A stretch of 64,000 bases of DNA from Undibacterium sp. GTDB lineage: Bacteria > Pseudomonadota > Gammaproteobacteria > Burkholderiales > Burkholderiaceae_D. How positions within the stretch are numbered: position 1 is the stretch's first letter; every line of letters starts with the position of its first letter. Below, in pieces: positions 1 through 8,085 of the stretch. Under the pieces are notes generated by a model that was given only the letters and a program-made list of their open reading frames with translations, was not told the DNA's origin and ran no database searches. The stretch lies in NCBI GenBank assembly GCA_030645915.1, contig JAUSNO010000036.1, positions 1 to 64,000 of the forward strand. The letters are read 5' to 3'. Made by a program: the position numbers and the translations under genes.

Positions 1-140
1 ACCTTTCCAATCGACAAATTCAACACATTGAAGATCGTCTTAACCATCGGCCAAGAAAGACATTAGGTTACAAAACTCCACATGAAGTACTATTTAATCT
101 ACAACCCAATTCCGTCGCAATTCGAACTTGAATTCGCAAG
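1..140 (+). mobile_element. Right end of an IS30-family insertion sequence
   Basis: The window opens inside an insertion sequence. The last 42 codons of its transposase run to a stop at 129-131, and the sequence just after it (ATTCGCAAG) should hold the terminal inverted repeat, which in IS30 relatives commonly overlaps the transposase C-terminus. Immediately after, from about 141, comes half of a dispersed palindrome found six more times in the window, so the element appears to have landed in that palindrome. The exact end (about 138-140) is inferred because the left end is outside the window. Confidence 0.7.
3..131 (+). CDS. IS30-family transposase, C-terminal fragment (gene starts before the window)
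   Basis: Reading from base 3, the frame gives 42 residues ending VAIRT and a TGA at 129-131. The stretch IEDRLNHRPRKTLGYKTPHE is the characteristic C-terminal end of IS30-family DDE transposases (N-R-P-R-K-x-L-G-Y-x-T-P). The catalytic core lies upstream of the window, so activity cannot be judged. No stop interrupts the visible part, which suggests a fairly recent insertion. Confidence 0.85.
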   Translation, partial: LSNRQIQHIEDRLNHRPRKTLGYKTPHEVLFNLQPNSVAIRT

Positions 141-183
141 AGTGGCTGGAAACCCGCATGGGCATTGCGTGCTGGCGTGCCCC
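141..183. repeat. Dispersed palindrome copy A (right half only)
   Basis: Bases 146-181 match the right arm of the palindrome that is complete at 17438-17522: CTGGAAACCCGCATGGG, then CATTGCGTG and a GC-rich end finishing TGCC. The left arm is absent and is replaced by the end of the IS30 element. It lies between the transposase (plus) and the binding-protein gene (minus), a convergent junction. Confidence 0.75.
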
Positions 184-410
184 ATTTCAAAATAATTAAA
201 TAGCGGTAACGGTTCAGCTTGCAATATAAAACCCTTCTCCCGCGAGCGGCGAATTTGAATGAATGGGTTGGGATGAGGGTGATTCAAATTGGCGCAATGT
301 TTGATTTTTCATGGTGTTAAGCGCATCAGCTAATTCAATGCAAACGTTGCGCAGCCACCCGCCCTTGCCAGAGCGCAAAAACGTATCTGGTGCGGATAAA
401 AAATTTCGCA
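184..410. other. Non-coding gap with a degenerate second repeat type
   Basis: No credible gene is seen. Around 232-290 there is a CCCTTCTCCCGCGAGCGG segment followed by TTGGGATGAGGGTG, which resembles a widespread proteobacterial intergenic repeat (CCCTCTCCCGC-GAGCGGGAGAGGG followed by GGGGTGAGGGTG) in decayed form. A better-formed hairpin of similar composition occurs at 32529-32553. Confidence 0.4.
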
Positions 411-1160
411 CTACTTATGCAACTTATACCTGGCTTCTATCTTTGCCACCGTGCCATCATCTTCCATTTTTCTCAGCAGCCGGTTAAAGCGGTCAACGCG
501 CTTTTGTGACAAATTGACGTTGCATGCCAGGTACATTTCCACCTGGTGAAAATCAAATATGGGTACGATTTTTTCACTGAGTCCCTGTGCCTTGAGCGTT
601 GCAATGCCGAGCAAGCGCCCTGTCGCCCAGAAATCAAAACGGCCATACAGCAGCTTGCGCGGATTATCTGCATCGTAGTTGGCAAGATCTGTTGTAAACC
701 CCTTTAAAGCCAGATAGTCACCGACGGCAGCCTTACGATAGGCACCCATGGTATAGGGGCGCAATTCCTCGAGAGAAGCGGGGTGACGCGTATCGTCGGC
801 GCGCGCAAAAACGGTCCATACATTGTGCTTCACCAGCGGCCCTATCCACTTAAACCTGGACTCCCGCTCCGCAGTGCGCGTAGTAGAAAATAGGCAGGTA
901 TCGGCGTCATTGCGTGTCATCTCAAGCGCGCGCGACCACGGGTAACTGGTCAACGTATACGCCTGTCCGGCACGATGCATCAATTCAATTATTTTCTCAG
1001 TTGAAGCACCGGTGATCTGACCGTTCAGCGGAGACACGATATTGTAGGGTGGATAGTTTTCGGTGAGCAAAGTCAATGTCGAGGCAGAAGCTTGTCCAAA
1101 GGCAGAAGCTAGAATGCAGCAACACATGGTCACAATAAAAACGAACAAGCCAAAACGCAT
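411..1160 (-). CDS. Periplasmic substrate-binding protein, family 3 (amino-acid type)
   Basis: A 249-residue protein with a signal peptide (hydrophobic run, cleavage likely near residue 27 after ASA) and the fold pattern of the extracellular solute-binding family 3. It has LTENYPPYN at the start of the mature protein, a PWSRALEM segment and a conserved GVxxG-like middle region. Family members bind polar amino acids or related solutes for ABC uptake or act as sensors. No permease or ATPase gene adjoins it, so it may be an orphan that works with a distant transporter. GGAG sits six bases before the ATG. The ligand cannot be assigned from sequence alone. Confidence 0.8.
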   Translation of the reverse strand: MRFGLFVFIVTMCCCILASAFGQASASTLTLLTENYPPYNIVSPLNGQITGASTEKIIELMHRAGQAYTLTSYPWSRALEMTRNDADTCLFSTTRTAERESRFKWIGPLVKHNVWTVFARADDTRHPASLEELRPYTMGAYRKAAVGDYLALKGFTTDLANYDADNPRKLLYGRFDFWATGRLLGIATLKAQGLSEKIVPIFDFHQVEMYLACNVNLSQKRVDRFNRLLRKMEDDGTVAKIEARYKLHK

Positions 1161-1368
1161 TCGAACTCCGTTCCACGATCACGATAAGTACAATTCAGCT
1201 TCAATAAAAAGAGCCTATTTTTGCCGCGAAGACAAAGGCAATGAAGGGAAGAAAAAAAACGAAAGTATTTTTTTATTCCTCTGTATTATGCCTCATCACA
1301 GGCGATATTTTGAGCAAAATACCGCAAGGCTTTCTCCCCGTCAACGTAGCAGTACTAAGGACAACATC

Positions 1369-1767
1369 GTGGCAAATCATATCAATGGAACGTTTGAAGT
1401 AACACTAGTACCTCAGCCGCAAGAAGAAAATGTAGGTGACCCTAGCGTAGGCAGAATGTCGCTGACCAAACAATTTTTCGGTGATCTTGACGCTATTAGT
1501 CAAGGCCAGATGCTAGCCGTGAGGACAGATGTGAAAGACTCTGCCGGTTATGTAGCGCTGGAACGCGTGACAGGCACACTACAAGGACGCAGCGGCAGTT
1601 TCGCCTTGCAACACAGCGGCACCATGACACGCGGCGAAAAGCACCTGAGCGTCACGGTAGTGCCAGATTCCGGCACGGATCAATTGAGCGGAATCAGCGG
1701 AAAGATGGGGATAGAGATCGTTGATGGCAAGCATTTGTATACGTTTGAATATACGTTTGCTGCGTGA
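1369..1767 (+). CDS. DUF3224 domain protein
   Basis: A 132-residue protein that covers a complete DUF3224 domain: it begins with an NGTFEV strand and ends TFEYTF, with the internal G-x-L-x-G-R-x-G-S-F-x-L-Q-H-x-G-T-M pattern seen in that family. The function is unknown; the fold is expected to be a small beta barrel. A GTG start at 1369 is chosen because AAGGA lies seven bases upstream and the domain begins right there. The frame is open further upstream to 1063, but that part overlaps the divergent binding-protein gene and has no domain. Confidence 0.75.
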   Translation: MANHINGTFEVTLVPQPQEENVGDPSVGRMSLTKQFFGDLDAISQGQMLAVRTDVKDSAGYVALERVTGTLQGRSGSFALQHSGTMTRGEKHLSVTVVPDSGTDQLSGISGKMGIEIVDGKHLYTFEYTFAA

Positions 1768-1792
1768 AATTCTCGTTTTAATATAGTGCCAT

Positions 1793-1872
1793 GCCCACCA
1801 CGCACTGTTCATGCGGGTTTCCAGCCACTCTGGCCTGAAAGGCGCATGGGTATTGAGTGGTGGGCTTGCCTG
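1793..1872. repeat. Dispersed palindrome copy B
   Basis: An imperfect hairpin with arms GCCCACCACGCA (about 1794) and a matching GAGTGGTGGGC (about 1855). The inner arms are CATGCGGGTTTCCAG and its near complement, and the element ends TTGCC. It sits between the convergent DUF3224 and PBP1A genes and could act as a barrier to transcription from both sides, although there is no U-tract. Confidence 0.75.
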
Positions 1873-2033
1873 ATTTTAAATTTTGATATGGTGCGCCTGA
1901 TATCAAATAAAATTCAGCAAATTTTTTAACTTTGACATGTCATGCGATGTCAGGCAGCGCCAGTCATTTTCCGGTCACAAAGTTGAAATAAAATAGGCAC
2001 ATCCAAATGACTCCTCCTAAGGTGTGGATTTTC

Positions 2034-2068
2034 GCCCGCGCATGCTGACATGCGACGGGCATTTTTTA
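2034..2068 (+). terminator. Possible intrinsic terminator
   Basis: CCCG and GCATG pair with CATGC and CGGG around a CTGA loop, followed by TTTTTT at 2062-2067. The orientation suits plus-strand transcripts entering the 3' end of the minus-strand PBP1A gene. The nearest plus gene ends 270 bases upstream, so its client is uncertain. Confidence 0.45.
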
Positions 2069-4312
2069 TTGCGCAAACGGATTCAGCGGAGCTTCATCCA
2101 GGTCCAAAGTTTTAACGCCCATGCCGCCCTCCGCCTGATATTCGCTATAGCTCCATTTGCCATCGAGATTGACGACATTCTCCGGTACACTGCGCGTCGC
2201 TTCTGGTTTGCCGGACAGGGCCTGGCGCATGGTGTCTATCCAGATCGGCAATGCCAGTGTCGCGCCGAACTCTCTGCCGCCCAGCGATTTTGGATCATCG
2301 TAACCCATCCATGCGACGGCAACGATGTTGCTGGCATAACCGGCAAACCAGCCATCGACAGCGTCGCTGGTGGTACCTGTCTTGCCCGCCAGATCGCGCC
2401 TGCCCAGTCGTTGACTGGCAGCTGCGCCCGTACCGGAGCGCGCAACTTCACGCAACATGCTATCCATGATGAAGGCGTTGCGACTGTCGATGACGCGCGA
2501 TTCTTCCTGGGCTATGGCGGGCACTTTGGCCTCGAACATCAGCTTGCCGCGGGCGTCGGTCACCTTCTGTATCAGCCATGGATTGATCTGGAAACCACCA
2601 TTGGCAAACACCGCATAGGCCGCCGCCAGCTGCACAGGCGTGACCGCGCCTGTGCCCAAGGCCAGCGTCAGATTGACTGGGTGCTTACTGGCATCAAAAC
2701 CAAAGCGCGGCAAATAGTCGCGTGCAGTCTTCGCGCCTATCGCTTTTAAAATCCTTACCGAGACTACGTTCTTCGATTGCGCCAGGGCGCTTTGCATGCT
2801 GATGGGGCCATCGTACTTGCCATCGTCATTGCGCGGGTCCCATTGCAGACTGTCAGTGGTAGTGGCGGAGAGCTGAACATCGTTGATCAGGGTGGCAGGA
2901 GAAAACCCTTTTTCCAGCGCGGCAGAATAAATGAAGGGCTTGATCGATGAGCCGGGCTGACGCCAGGCGTTAGTCACATGATTGAATTGCTTGCGGTTGA
3001 AATCAAAGCCGCCTACCAGCGCGCGATACGAACCGTCCTGTGCATTGAGCGACACATAGGCAGCATCGACTTCCGGCATTTGCGTAATGACCCATCGCTG
3101 CTTGCTGTCGCGCATGACGCGGATCAGGGCGCCAGGGCGTAGCTTCAGATCGCGCGCCGCTTTGGCTTGCAAGGCATTCGAGGCAAAACGCACCCCCTCA
3201 CCGCTGAGTTGGATCACTTCGCCGCTAACCAATTCGGCCTTGATGACTTTAGCCGACATATCCACTATGACTGCGGGCAACAACTGATCGTTCGCGGGAT
3301 GTTTTTGCAGGAGATCATCGATCGCATCTTCACGCGCATCCTCGTCTTTGGGCAATTCGATAAACGCTTCCGGGCCACGGTATCCATGACGCTGATCGTA
3401 AGCCATTACATTGCGCCGTACCGATTCATAAGCGGCTTCCTGCTCAGCCTTGTTGATGGTGGTATACACCTTGATGCCCATGGTATAGCTGGCTTCCTTG
3501 TATTGCTCAAAAATGCTTTGCCTGACCATTTCAGCAACAAAGGCAGCATGCGATTCAAATTGCAAACCGCTGCTGATACGCAGCTGTTCTTTGCTGGCCT
3601 GCGCATACTGAGCTTCAGTGATATGGCCTTGCTTGAGCATGCTCTTCAATACCAGGATCTGACGTTGCTTGGCACGCTCAAAATTCACCGCCGGATTATG
3701 TCTGGCAGGATTTTGCGGCACGCCCGCCAGCATCGCCGCTTCGGCAATGCTAAGTTCCTTCAGCGATTTGTCGAAGTAAGTGCGCGCGGCGCTAGAGAAG
3801 CCATGCGTCCTTTGGCCCAGGTATATCTGGTTCATGTACAGCTCAAGTATCTGGTCCTTGGACAAGGCGTCTTCTATGCGATAAGTCAGCATGATTTCCT
3901 TGAGCTTGCGTGGAATCGATTTCTCTCTGGTAAGGAAAAAATTCTTTGCCACTTGCATGGTGATGGTGGATGCGCCCTGACGAAACCCGCCAGTCAAGTC
4001 GACCAGCAAGGCGCGCCCGGCGCTAATGAAAGAGATCCCGCCATGCTCGTAAAAACGCGTGTCTTCGATGGACAATACGGCGTTTTTCATCAACTCAGGA
4101 ATTTCCTTGATAGGGACAAAATCCCTGTGCTCTTCACCGAACTCGCCGATCAGCGCATTGTCGGCAGTGTAGACGCGCAACGGGATTTTTGGTTTGTAAT
4201 CGGTAACGGCATCCAGCGATGGCAAGTCAGGCGCCAGCACCAGGAAGACGTAAACCAGCATGGCACCGCACAGCAAGGCAAACAATGCGGCAAGGCTGAA
4301 TATCCATTTCAT
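2066..4312 (-). CDS. mrcA: Penicillin-binding protein 1A (class A, bifunctional), paralogue 1
   Basis: A class A PBP that polymerises glycan strands and crosslinks peptides at the periplasmic face of the inner membrane. The order is one N-terminal membrane anchor, a GT51 glycosyltransferase (EDTRFYEHGG, then ASTITMQVAKN), a linker insert, and a transpeptidase with the serine motif SSIKP, SKN and KTGTT. A second full-length PBP1A is at 55574-57889 beside pilM, the usual place for this gene in the group, so this copy is the extra one. The frame is open to a TTG at 4354, but an ATG at 4312 with AAGAG upstream begins directly at the anchor, giving 748 residues. No sign of decay. Confidence 0.9.
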   Translation of the reverse strand: MKWIFSLAALFALLCGAMLVYVFLVLAPDLPSLDAVTDYKPKIPLRVYTADNALIGEFGEEHRDFVPIKEIPELMKNAVLSIEDTRFYEHGGISFISAGRALLVDLTGGFRQGASTITMQVAKNFFLTREKSIPRKLKEIMLTYRIEDALSKDQILELYMNQIYLGQRTHGFSSAARTYFDKSLKELSIAEAAMLAGVPQNPARHNPAVNFERAKQRQILVLKSMLKQGHITEAQYAQASKEQLRISSGLQFESHAAFVAEMVRQSIFEQYKEASYTMGIKVYTTINKAEQEAAYESVRRNVMAYDQRHGYRGPEAFIELPKDEDAREDAIDDLLQKHPANDQLLPAVIVDMSAKVIKAELVSGEVIQLSGEGVRFASNALQAKAARDLKLRPGALIRVMRDSKQRWVITQMPEVDAAYVSLNAQDGSYRALVGGFDFNRKQFNHVTNAWRQPGSSIKPFIYSAALEKGFSPATLINDVQLSATTTDSLQWDPRNDDGKYDGPISMQSALAQSKNVVSVRILKAIGAKTARDYLPRFGFDASKHPVNLTLALGTGAVTPVQLAAAYAVFANGGFQINPWLIQKVTDARGKLMFEAKVPAIAQEESRVIDSRNAFIMDSMLREVARSGTGAAASQRLGRRDLAGKTGTTSDAVDGWFAGYASNIVAVAWMGYDDPKSLGGREFGATLALPIWIDTMRQALSGKPEATRSVPENVVNLDGKWSYSEYQAEGGMGVKTLDLDEAPLNPFAQ

Positions 4313-4479
4313 TTTGATTGCGCTCTTAATGATGATTATTTTGTTTATTTTCAATATTACTTAAAGGACGGGACAGGACGCTTTCAGAAATTCAATTCTC
4401 GGGATGCGGGCCAAGACGCAAAACGGTGCAATACGTAGGCATGCGCCCGAAAACTGGATTGATGAAGGCGGCCGTCAGC

Positions 4480-6252
4480 TTATTCTTCCAGCGCCTGTAG
4501 TAAGTAAAGTTTTTGGTAAATACCCTGATCCAGTACCACTAGTTCTGCATGGCTACCCTGCTCGGTAAGCTTACCGTGATTCAATACAATAATGCTATCG
4601 GCATCACGGATGGTAGAGAGGCGATGGGCAATCGCGACGATGGTGACTTTGCCACGCAGATCGGTCAAGGCTGTCTGCACGACTTGTTCGGTTTCGCTAT
4701 CGATATGCGAGGTGGCTTCATCCAGAAACAGGATGCGCGGCTTGCCGGCCAGGGCGCGGGCAATCGCGATCAGTTGTTTTTGTCCGGTAGAGAGTCGCGC
4801 GCCACCTTCACCCAAGGGCGTATCGTAGCCGTGTTCCAGCTGCAGGATAAAATCGTGCACGCGTGCCGCTTGGGCGGCAGCGACAATATCCGCCTCGCTA
4901 ATATCGCGCCCCATCGCGATATTTTCGCGCGCATTGGCTGCGAGTAAAAATGGCTCTTGCGGCACCAGGCCAACACTGGCGCGAAAATGCGTATCACTGA
5001 AACTGGCCAGAGGAATCCCATCGATTTCTATGCGACCCGATTGGGCGGTGTAGAAACGCAATAACAAGCTAAGTAGTGTCGATTTGCCGCTACCGGTATG
5101 ACCGACCACGCCATAAAAACTGCCGGCCGGAATATGCAGATTAATGTCATGCAAGACCGGGTAGGCAGCATCGTAGCCAAAACCCAGGTGTTGCAGCTTG
5201 ATATCGCCTTGCTTAATTTCTGCGTCAGTATGCTGTGAGGTTGGCACAGTTTCATTGAGCAAGGTATTTACGCGCGCCGCCGACACCACGGCTTGCTGTA
5301 TCTGGCCAAACTGCAAAGTGATCTGAATCAGCGGATCGACCACGCGCGCGATGTAACTGACAAAGGCATACAGGATACCGACTTCGATACCTGAGAAACT
5401 GCGTTGGCTGAAAACGAATATCACCAGCACCAGCAATAGCGAATTAAGCAGATCCAGCGCCGGCCTGAGCAGCCAGGCATTGGCCCGCAGTTCATCCAGG
5501 CGCGCCACATAATGCTGCTGGTTGGTATGACGGAAACGCTCGCCAAAACCCGCCTCCGCATTGCAGGCTTGCAGGGCGCTCATGCCATTGATGCTCTCTG
5601 CCACCTGGGCATTGAGTTCGCTGCGCAATTGTCTTGCGCGGCTGACCGCAGGCGCACTCCAGCGCTGGTAGAACCAGACAATAATCACGACGGCAGGAAT
5701 CAGCATCAGGACAATCAGCATCAGATGCCAATCGAGCCACGCCATCGCTGCCAGTGCACCGATCACGACGATGGAACTGTCGAGCATCACGAACAAGACC
5801 TGCACATACAAATTTTTTACCGACTCGGTATCGTTAGTGACGCGGCTGACCAATTGCCCGGTAATCGCCTTATCAAAAAAAGCCATCGGCAAACGCAGGA
5901 CGTGGCCATACACTTGCTCGCGCAAGCGGCGCACCGAACGCATCGCCACACCCGCCAGACGCGTGAGCTGCAAATAACGCAGCCAGGTAGCCCACCACCC
6001 GGTAATCACATACGCACTTAACAACCCGACAACGACAGCACTATCCATCTGATGCGGCAACAGATAGCGGTCAATGAAGGCCTTGCCCAGCAAGGGGCCG
6101 AGCGCTTCCAGACCGGCTGCGAGGAATAAAAACAGGATGCCGAGCAGGACATGGCGTTTTTCTGGCTGTGCGGCCTGCACCAGCAATTGCACCGCCAGTT
6201 TTTTTTCTGAGGTGTTGGTTTTTTTTTGCGCCGCATTAAGTTCAGGCTGCAT
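4480..6252 (-). CDS. mdlB: ABC exporter half-transporter, MdlB type (permease plus ATPase)
   Basis: A 590-residue type IV ABC exporter half: about six membrane helices (residues 35-330) followed by the nucleotide-binding domain. The Walker A is GHTGSGKST, the signature is LSTGQKQ (non-canonical second Gly) and the Walker B is ILFLDEAT with the catalytic Glu present. It overlaps its partner gene by 11 bases, and together they form a heterodimer. In such pairs the canonical ATP site combines this subunit's Walker motifs with the partner's LSGGQ. E. coli MdlAB is the nearest named match by length and motif; the substrate is unknown, with drugs, lipids or peptides possible. Confidence 0.85.
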   Translation of the reverse strand: MQPELNAAQKKTNTSEKKLAVQLLVQAAQPEKRHVLLGILFLFLAAGLEALGPLLGKAFIDRYLLPHQMDSAVVVGLLSAYVITGWWATWLRYLQLTRLAGVAMRSVRRLREQVYGHVLRLPMAFFDKAITGQLVSRVTNDTESVKNLYVQVLFVMLDSSIVVIGALAAMAWLDWHLMLIVLMLIPAVVIIVWFYQRWSAPAVSRARQLRSELNAQVAESINGMSALQACNAEAGFGERFRHTNQQHYVARLDELRANAWLLRPALDLLNSLLLVLVIFVFSQRSFSGIEVGILYAFVSYIARVVDPLIQITLQFGQIQQAVVSAARVNTLLNETVPTSQHTDAEIKQGDIKLQHLGFGYDAAYPVLHDINLHIPAGSFYGVVGHTGSGKSTLLSLLLRFYTAQSGRIEIDGIPLASFSDTHFRASVGLVPQEPFLLAANARENIAMGRDISEADIVAAAQAARVHDFILQLEHGYDTPLGEGGARLSTGQKQLIAIARALAGKPRILFLDEATSHIDSETEQVVQTALTDLRGKVTIVAIAHRLSTIRDADSIIVLNHGKLTEQGSHAELVVLDQGIYQKLYLLQALEE

Positions 6253-7993
6253 CTAAACTCGCCTCCAATTGTTGATAGCGCCATTGGCTGGCATACCAGC
6301 CGTCTTGTGCCAGCAATGCCGCATGCGTACCTTGCTCAATGATTTTTCCTTCGCGCAGAACGATGATCTGATCGGCATCGGTCACGGCGCTTAGACGATG
6401 GCTGACGATGATGGCGCTGCGTTCCGGATGCTGTACTCGCAACTCAGACAAGTGCTGCAAAATGCGCGTTTCTGTATCGGTATCCACCGCAGACAGGGCA
6501 TCATCGAGCAACAGCAAGGGGCTATCCGTGAGCAAGGCGCGGGCGATTGCCACACGCTGGCGCTGACCACCAGACAGGGTCACCCCACGCTCGCCGACCG
6601 GGGTGTCGTAACCGTTGGGAAAACGCAGAATATCTTCGTGCACTGCCGCCAGCTCGGCAGCATACATGACTTGCTCACGCGTGGCTTGCGGATTGCTCAA
6701 GGCGATGTTACTCGCTATCGTGGCAGAAAATAAAAACGGCTCTTGCGCCACCCAATTGACTGCACTACGCAGGCTATGCAACGGATAATCCGATAACGCA
6801 TGCTCACCCCACAGCAGGCGACCGTGCTGCGCTTCAAACTGGCGCAAGATTAATCGAACTACACTGGATTTTCCCGCGCCGGTGGGGCCGACTATACCCA
6901 GTGTTTGTCCGGCGGCCAATCTGATCGAGACCTGATCTAAGGCTAGCTTTTGCTGTCCCGGATAAGTGAAGCTCACGCTTTCCAGTTTCAAGATACCGGA
7001 TGGTTGCTGAAGATTTTTCCCCTCATCCTTGATGGTCAATTCTTCTGCCAGCACGGGCTGCAAACGCCCCCAGGCGGCCTTGCCACGCTCAAGCAATGAC
7101 AACACCCATCCTGCCGCAAACATGGGCCAGATCAACTGCCCCAAGTACATGGTAAAACTGGTGAGTACACCTATCGTCATTTCGCCATGCCAGACCAGAT
7201 AACCGCCAACTGCCAAATTAAGCGCTCCGGCTGCGGTCAATGCCACGCCTACCGCTGGCTCGTAGGCAGCCTCCCAGCGCTGTGCGGACAAGCTGGCCGC
7301 AGCGGCATGTTCTGCCAGCTCGGCAAACTGCGCGGCGCTGCGTTGCTCCAGGCCTAGTGCACGCAAGGTACGCACGCCAGACAAGGTTTCTTGCACCTGA
7401 TCATTGAGCTTGCTAAACCTATCGAGCGAATCGCGCGACGCATAGTGCACGTGATGCGTAATGTGCTTGAACGCCCAGCCCATCAAGGGGAAAGGCAACA
7501 ACGCCACCAGCGCCAAACGCCAATCGACGCCCAGCAACATCATGCCGATGACCAGCACAAAGGTCATGAAACCATCGAAGCCCGCCAGCATCGCCTCGCC
7601 AGATGCGAGTTCTATCGCGTCGGCATCATTGGTGCCTAGCGCCATCAGATCGCCGGTACGCTGCTGCTGAAAAAACCCCGGTCCCTGAAGACTTAAGCGC
7701 TGATACAGGCGCGTGCGCAATTGCACCCCCAATTGATACGAGGCCGCAAACAATTGCAGGCGCCAGCCCACCCGTAAAAAATAGATCGCTACGCCCATCA
7801 GGACCAAGGTGCCTAGTTCCAGCAACAGCGCCCTGTCATCCAATTGGTGCGCGATCATGGCATCGATCACCCTGCCGACCTTGCGCGGAATCAGGACTGT
7901 CAATATAGCCACCGTCAGCAGCATGACAGCAGCCGCTACATATTGACGCCAGTGCTGGCGGACGAATTGAATGAGGAGTTGGTACAGGGTCAT
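6242..7993 (-). CDS. mdlA: ABC exporter half-transporter, MdlA type (permease plus ATPase)
   Basis: A 583-residue partner of the next gene on the minus strand. An N-terminal membrane domain is followed by an ATPase domain with Walker A GPTGAGKSS, a canonical LSGGQRQ signature and Walker B LLLLDDALSAVD. The residue after the Walker B Asp is Asp rather than the catalytic Glu, so the site formed with this Walker B is degenerate, as is usual for heterodimeric exporters. It is first in a two-gene operon; the strong terminator at 8029-8062 just upstream separates it from the prolyl oligopeptidase transcript. Confidence 0.85.
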   Translation of the reverse strand: MTLYQLLIQFVRQHWRQYVAAAVMLLTVAILTVLIPRKVGRVIDAMIAHQLDDRALLLELGTLVLMGVAIYFLRVGWRLQLFAASYQLGVQLRTRLYQRLSLQGPGFFQQQRTGDLMALGTNDADAIELASGEAMLAGFDGFMTFVLVIGMMLLGVDWRLALVALLPFPLMGWAFKHITHHVHYASRDSLDRFSKLNDQVQETLSGVRTLRALGLEQRSAAQFAELAEHAAAASLSAQRWEAAYEPAVGVALTAAGALNLAVGGYLVWHGEMTIGVLTSFTMYLGQLIWPMFAAGWVLSLLERGKAAWGRLQPVLAEELTIKDEGKNLQQPSGILKLESVSFTYPGQQKLALDQVSIRLAAGQTLGIVGPTGAGKSSVVRLILRQFEAQHGRLLWGEHALSDYPLHSLRSAVNWVAQEPFLFSATIASNIALSNPQATREQVMYAAELAAVHEDILRFPNGYDTPVGERGVTLSGGQRQRVAIARALLTDSPLLLLDDALSAVDTDTETRILQHLSELRVQHPERSAIIVSHRLSAVTDADQIIVLREGKIIEQGTHAALLAQDGWYASQWRYQQLEASLDAA

Positions 7994-8028
7994 GCAAACC
8001 TTAATTTGGCCAGGCAGGAAATGGGATG

Positions 8029-8062
8029 AAAAAATCCGCTATTCTGCTAAGAATAGCGGATT
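8029..8062 (-). terminator. Intrinsic terminator after the prolyl oligopeptidase gene
   Basis: A perfect 13-bp stem (AATCCGCTATTCT with its complement, GCTA loop) is followed on the minus strand by TTTTTT. It lies 24 bases beyond the stop of the oligopeptidase gene, so mdlAB must have its own promoter within or after it. Confidence 0.85.
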
Positions 8063-8085
8063 GTAGTGGATTACAGAAAAACTGA

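Noticed and set aside
2024-2749. 241-codon plus frame
   Set aside because: It is antisense to the PBP1A transpeptidase domain, with a Cys/Arg/His-rich nonsense-like composition.
3167-4438. 423-codon open frame on plus
   Set aside because: It lies antisense inside the PBP1A gene and its translation has no domain or signal; it is a shadow of a high-GC third-position pattern.
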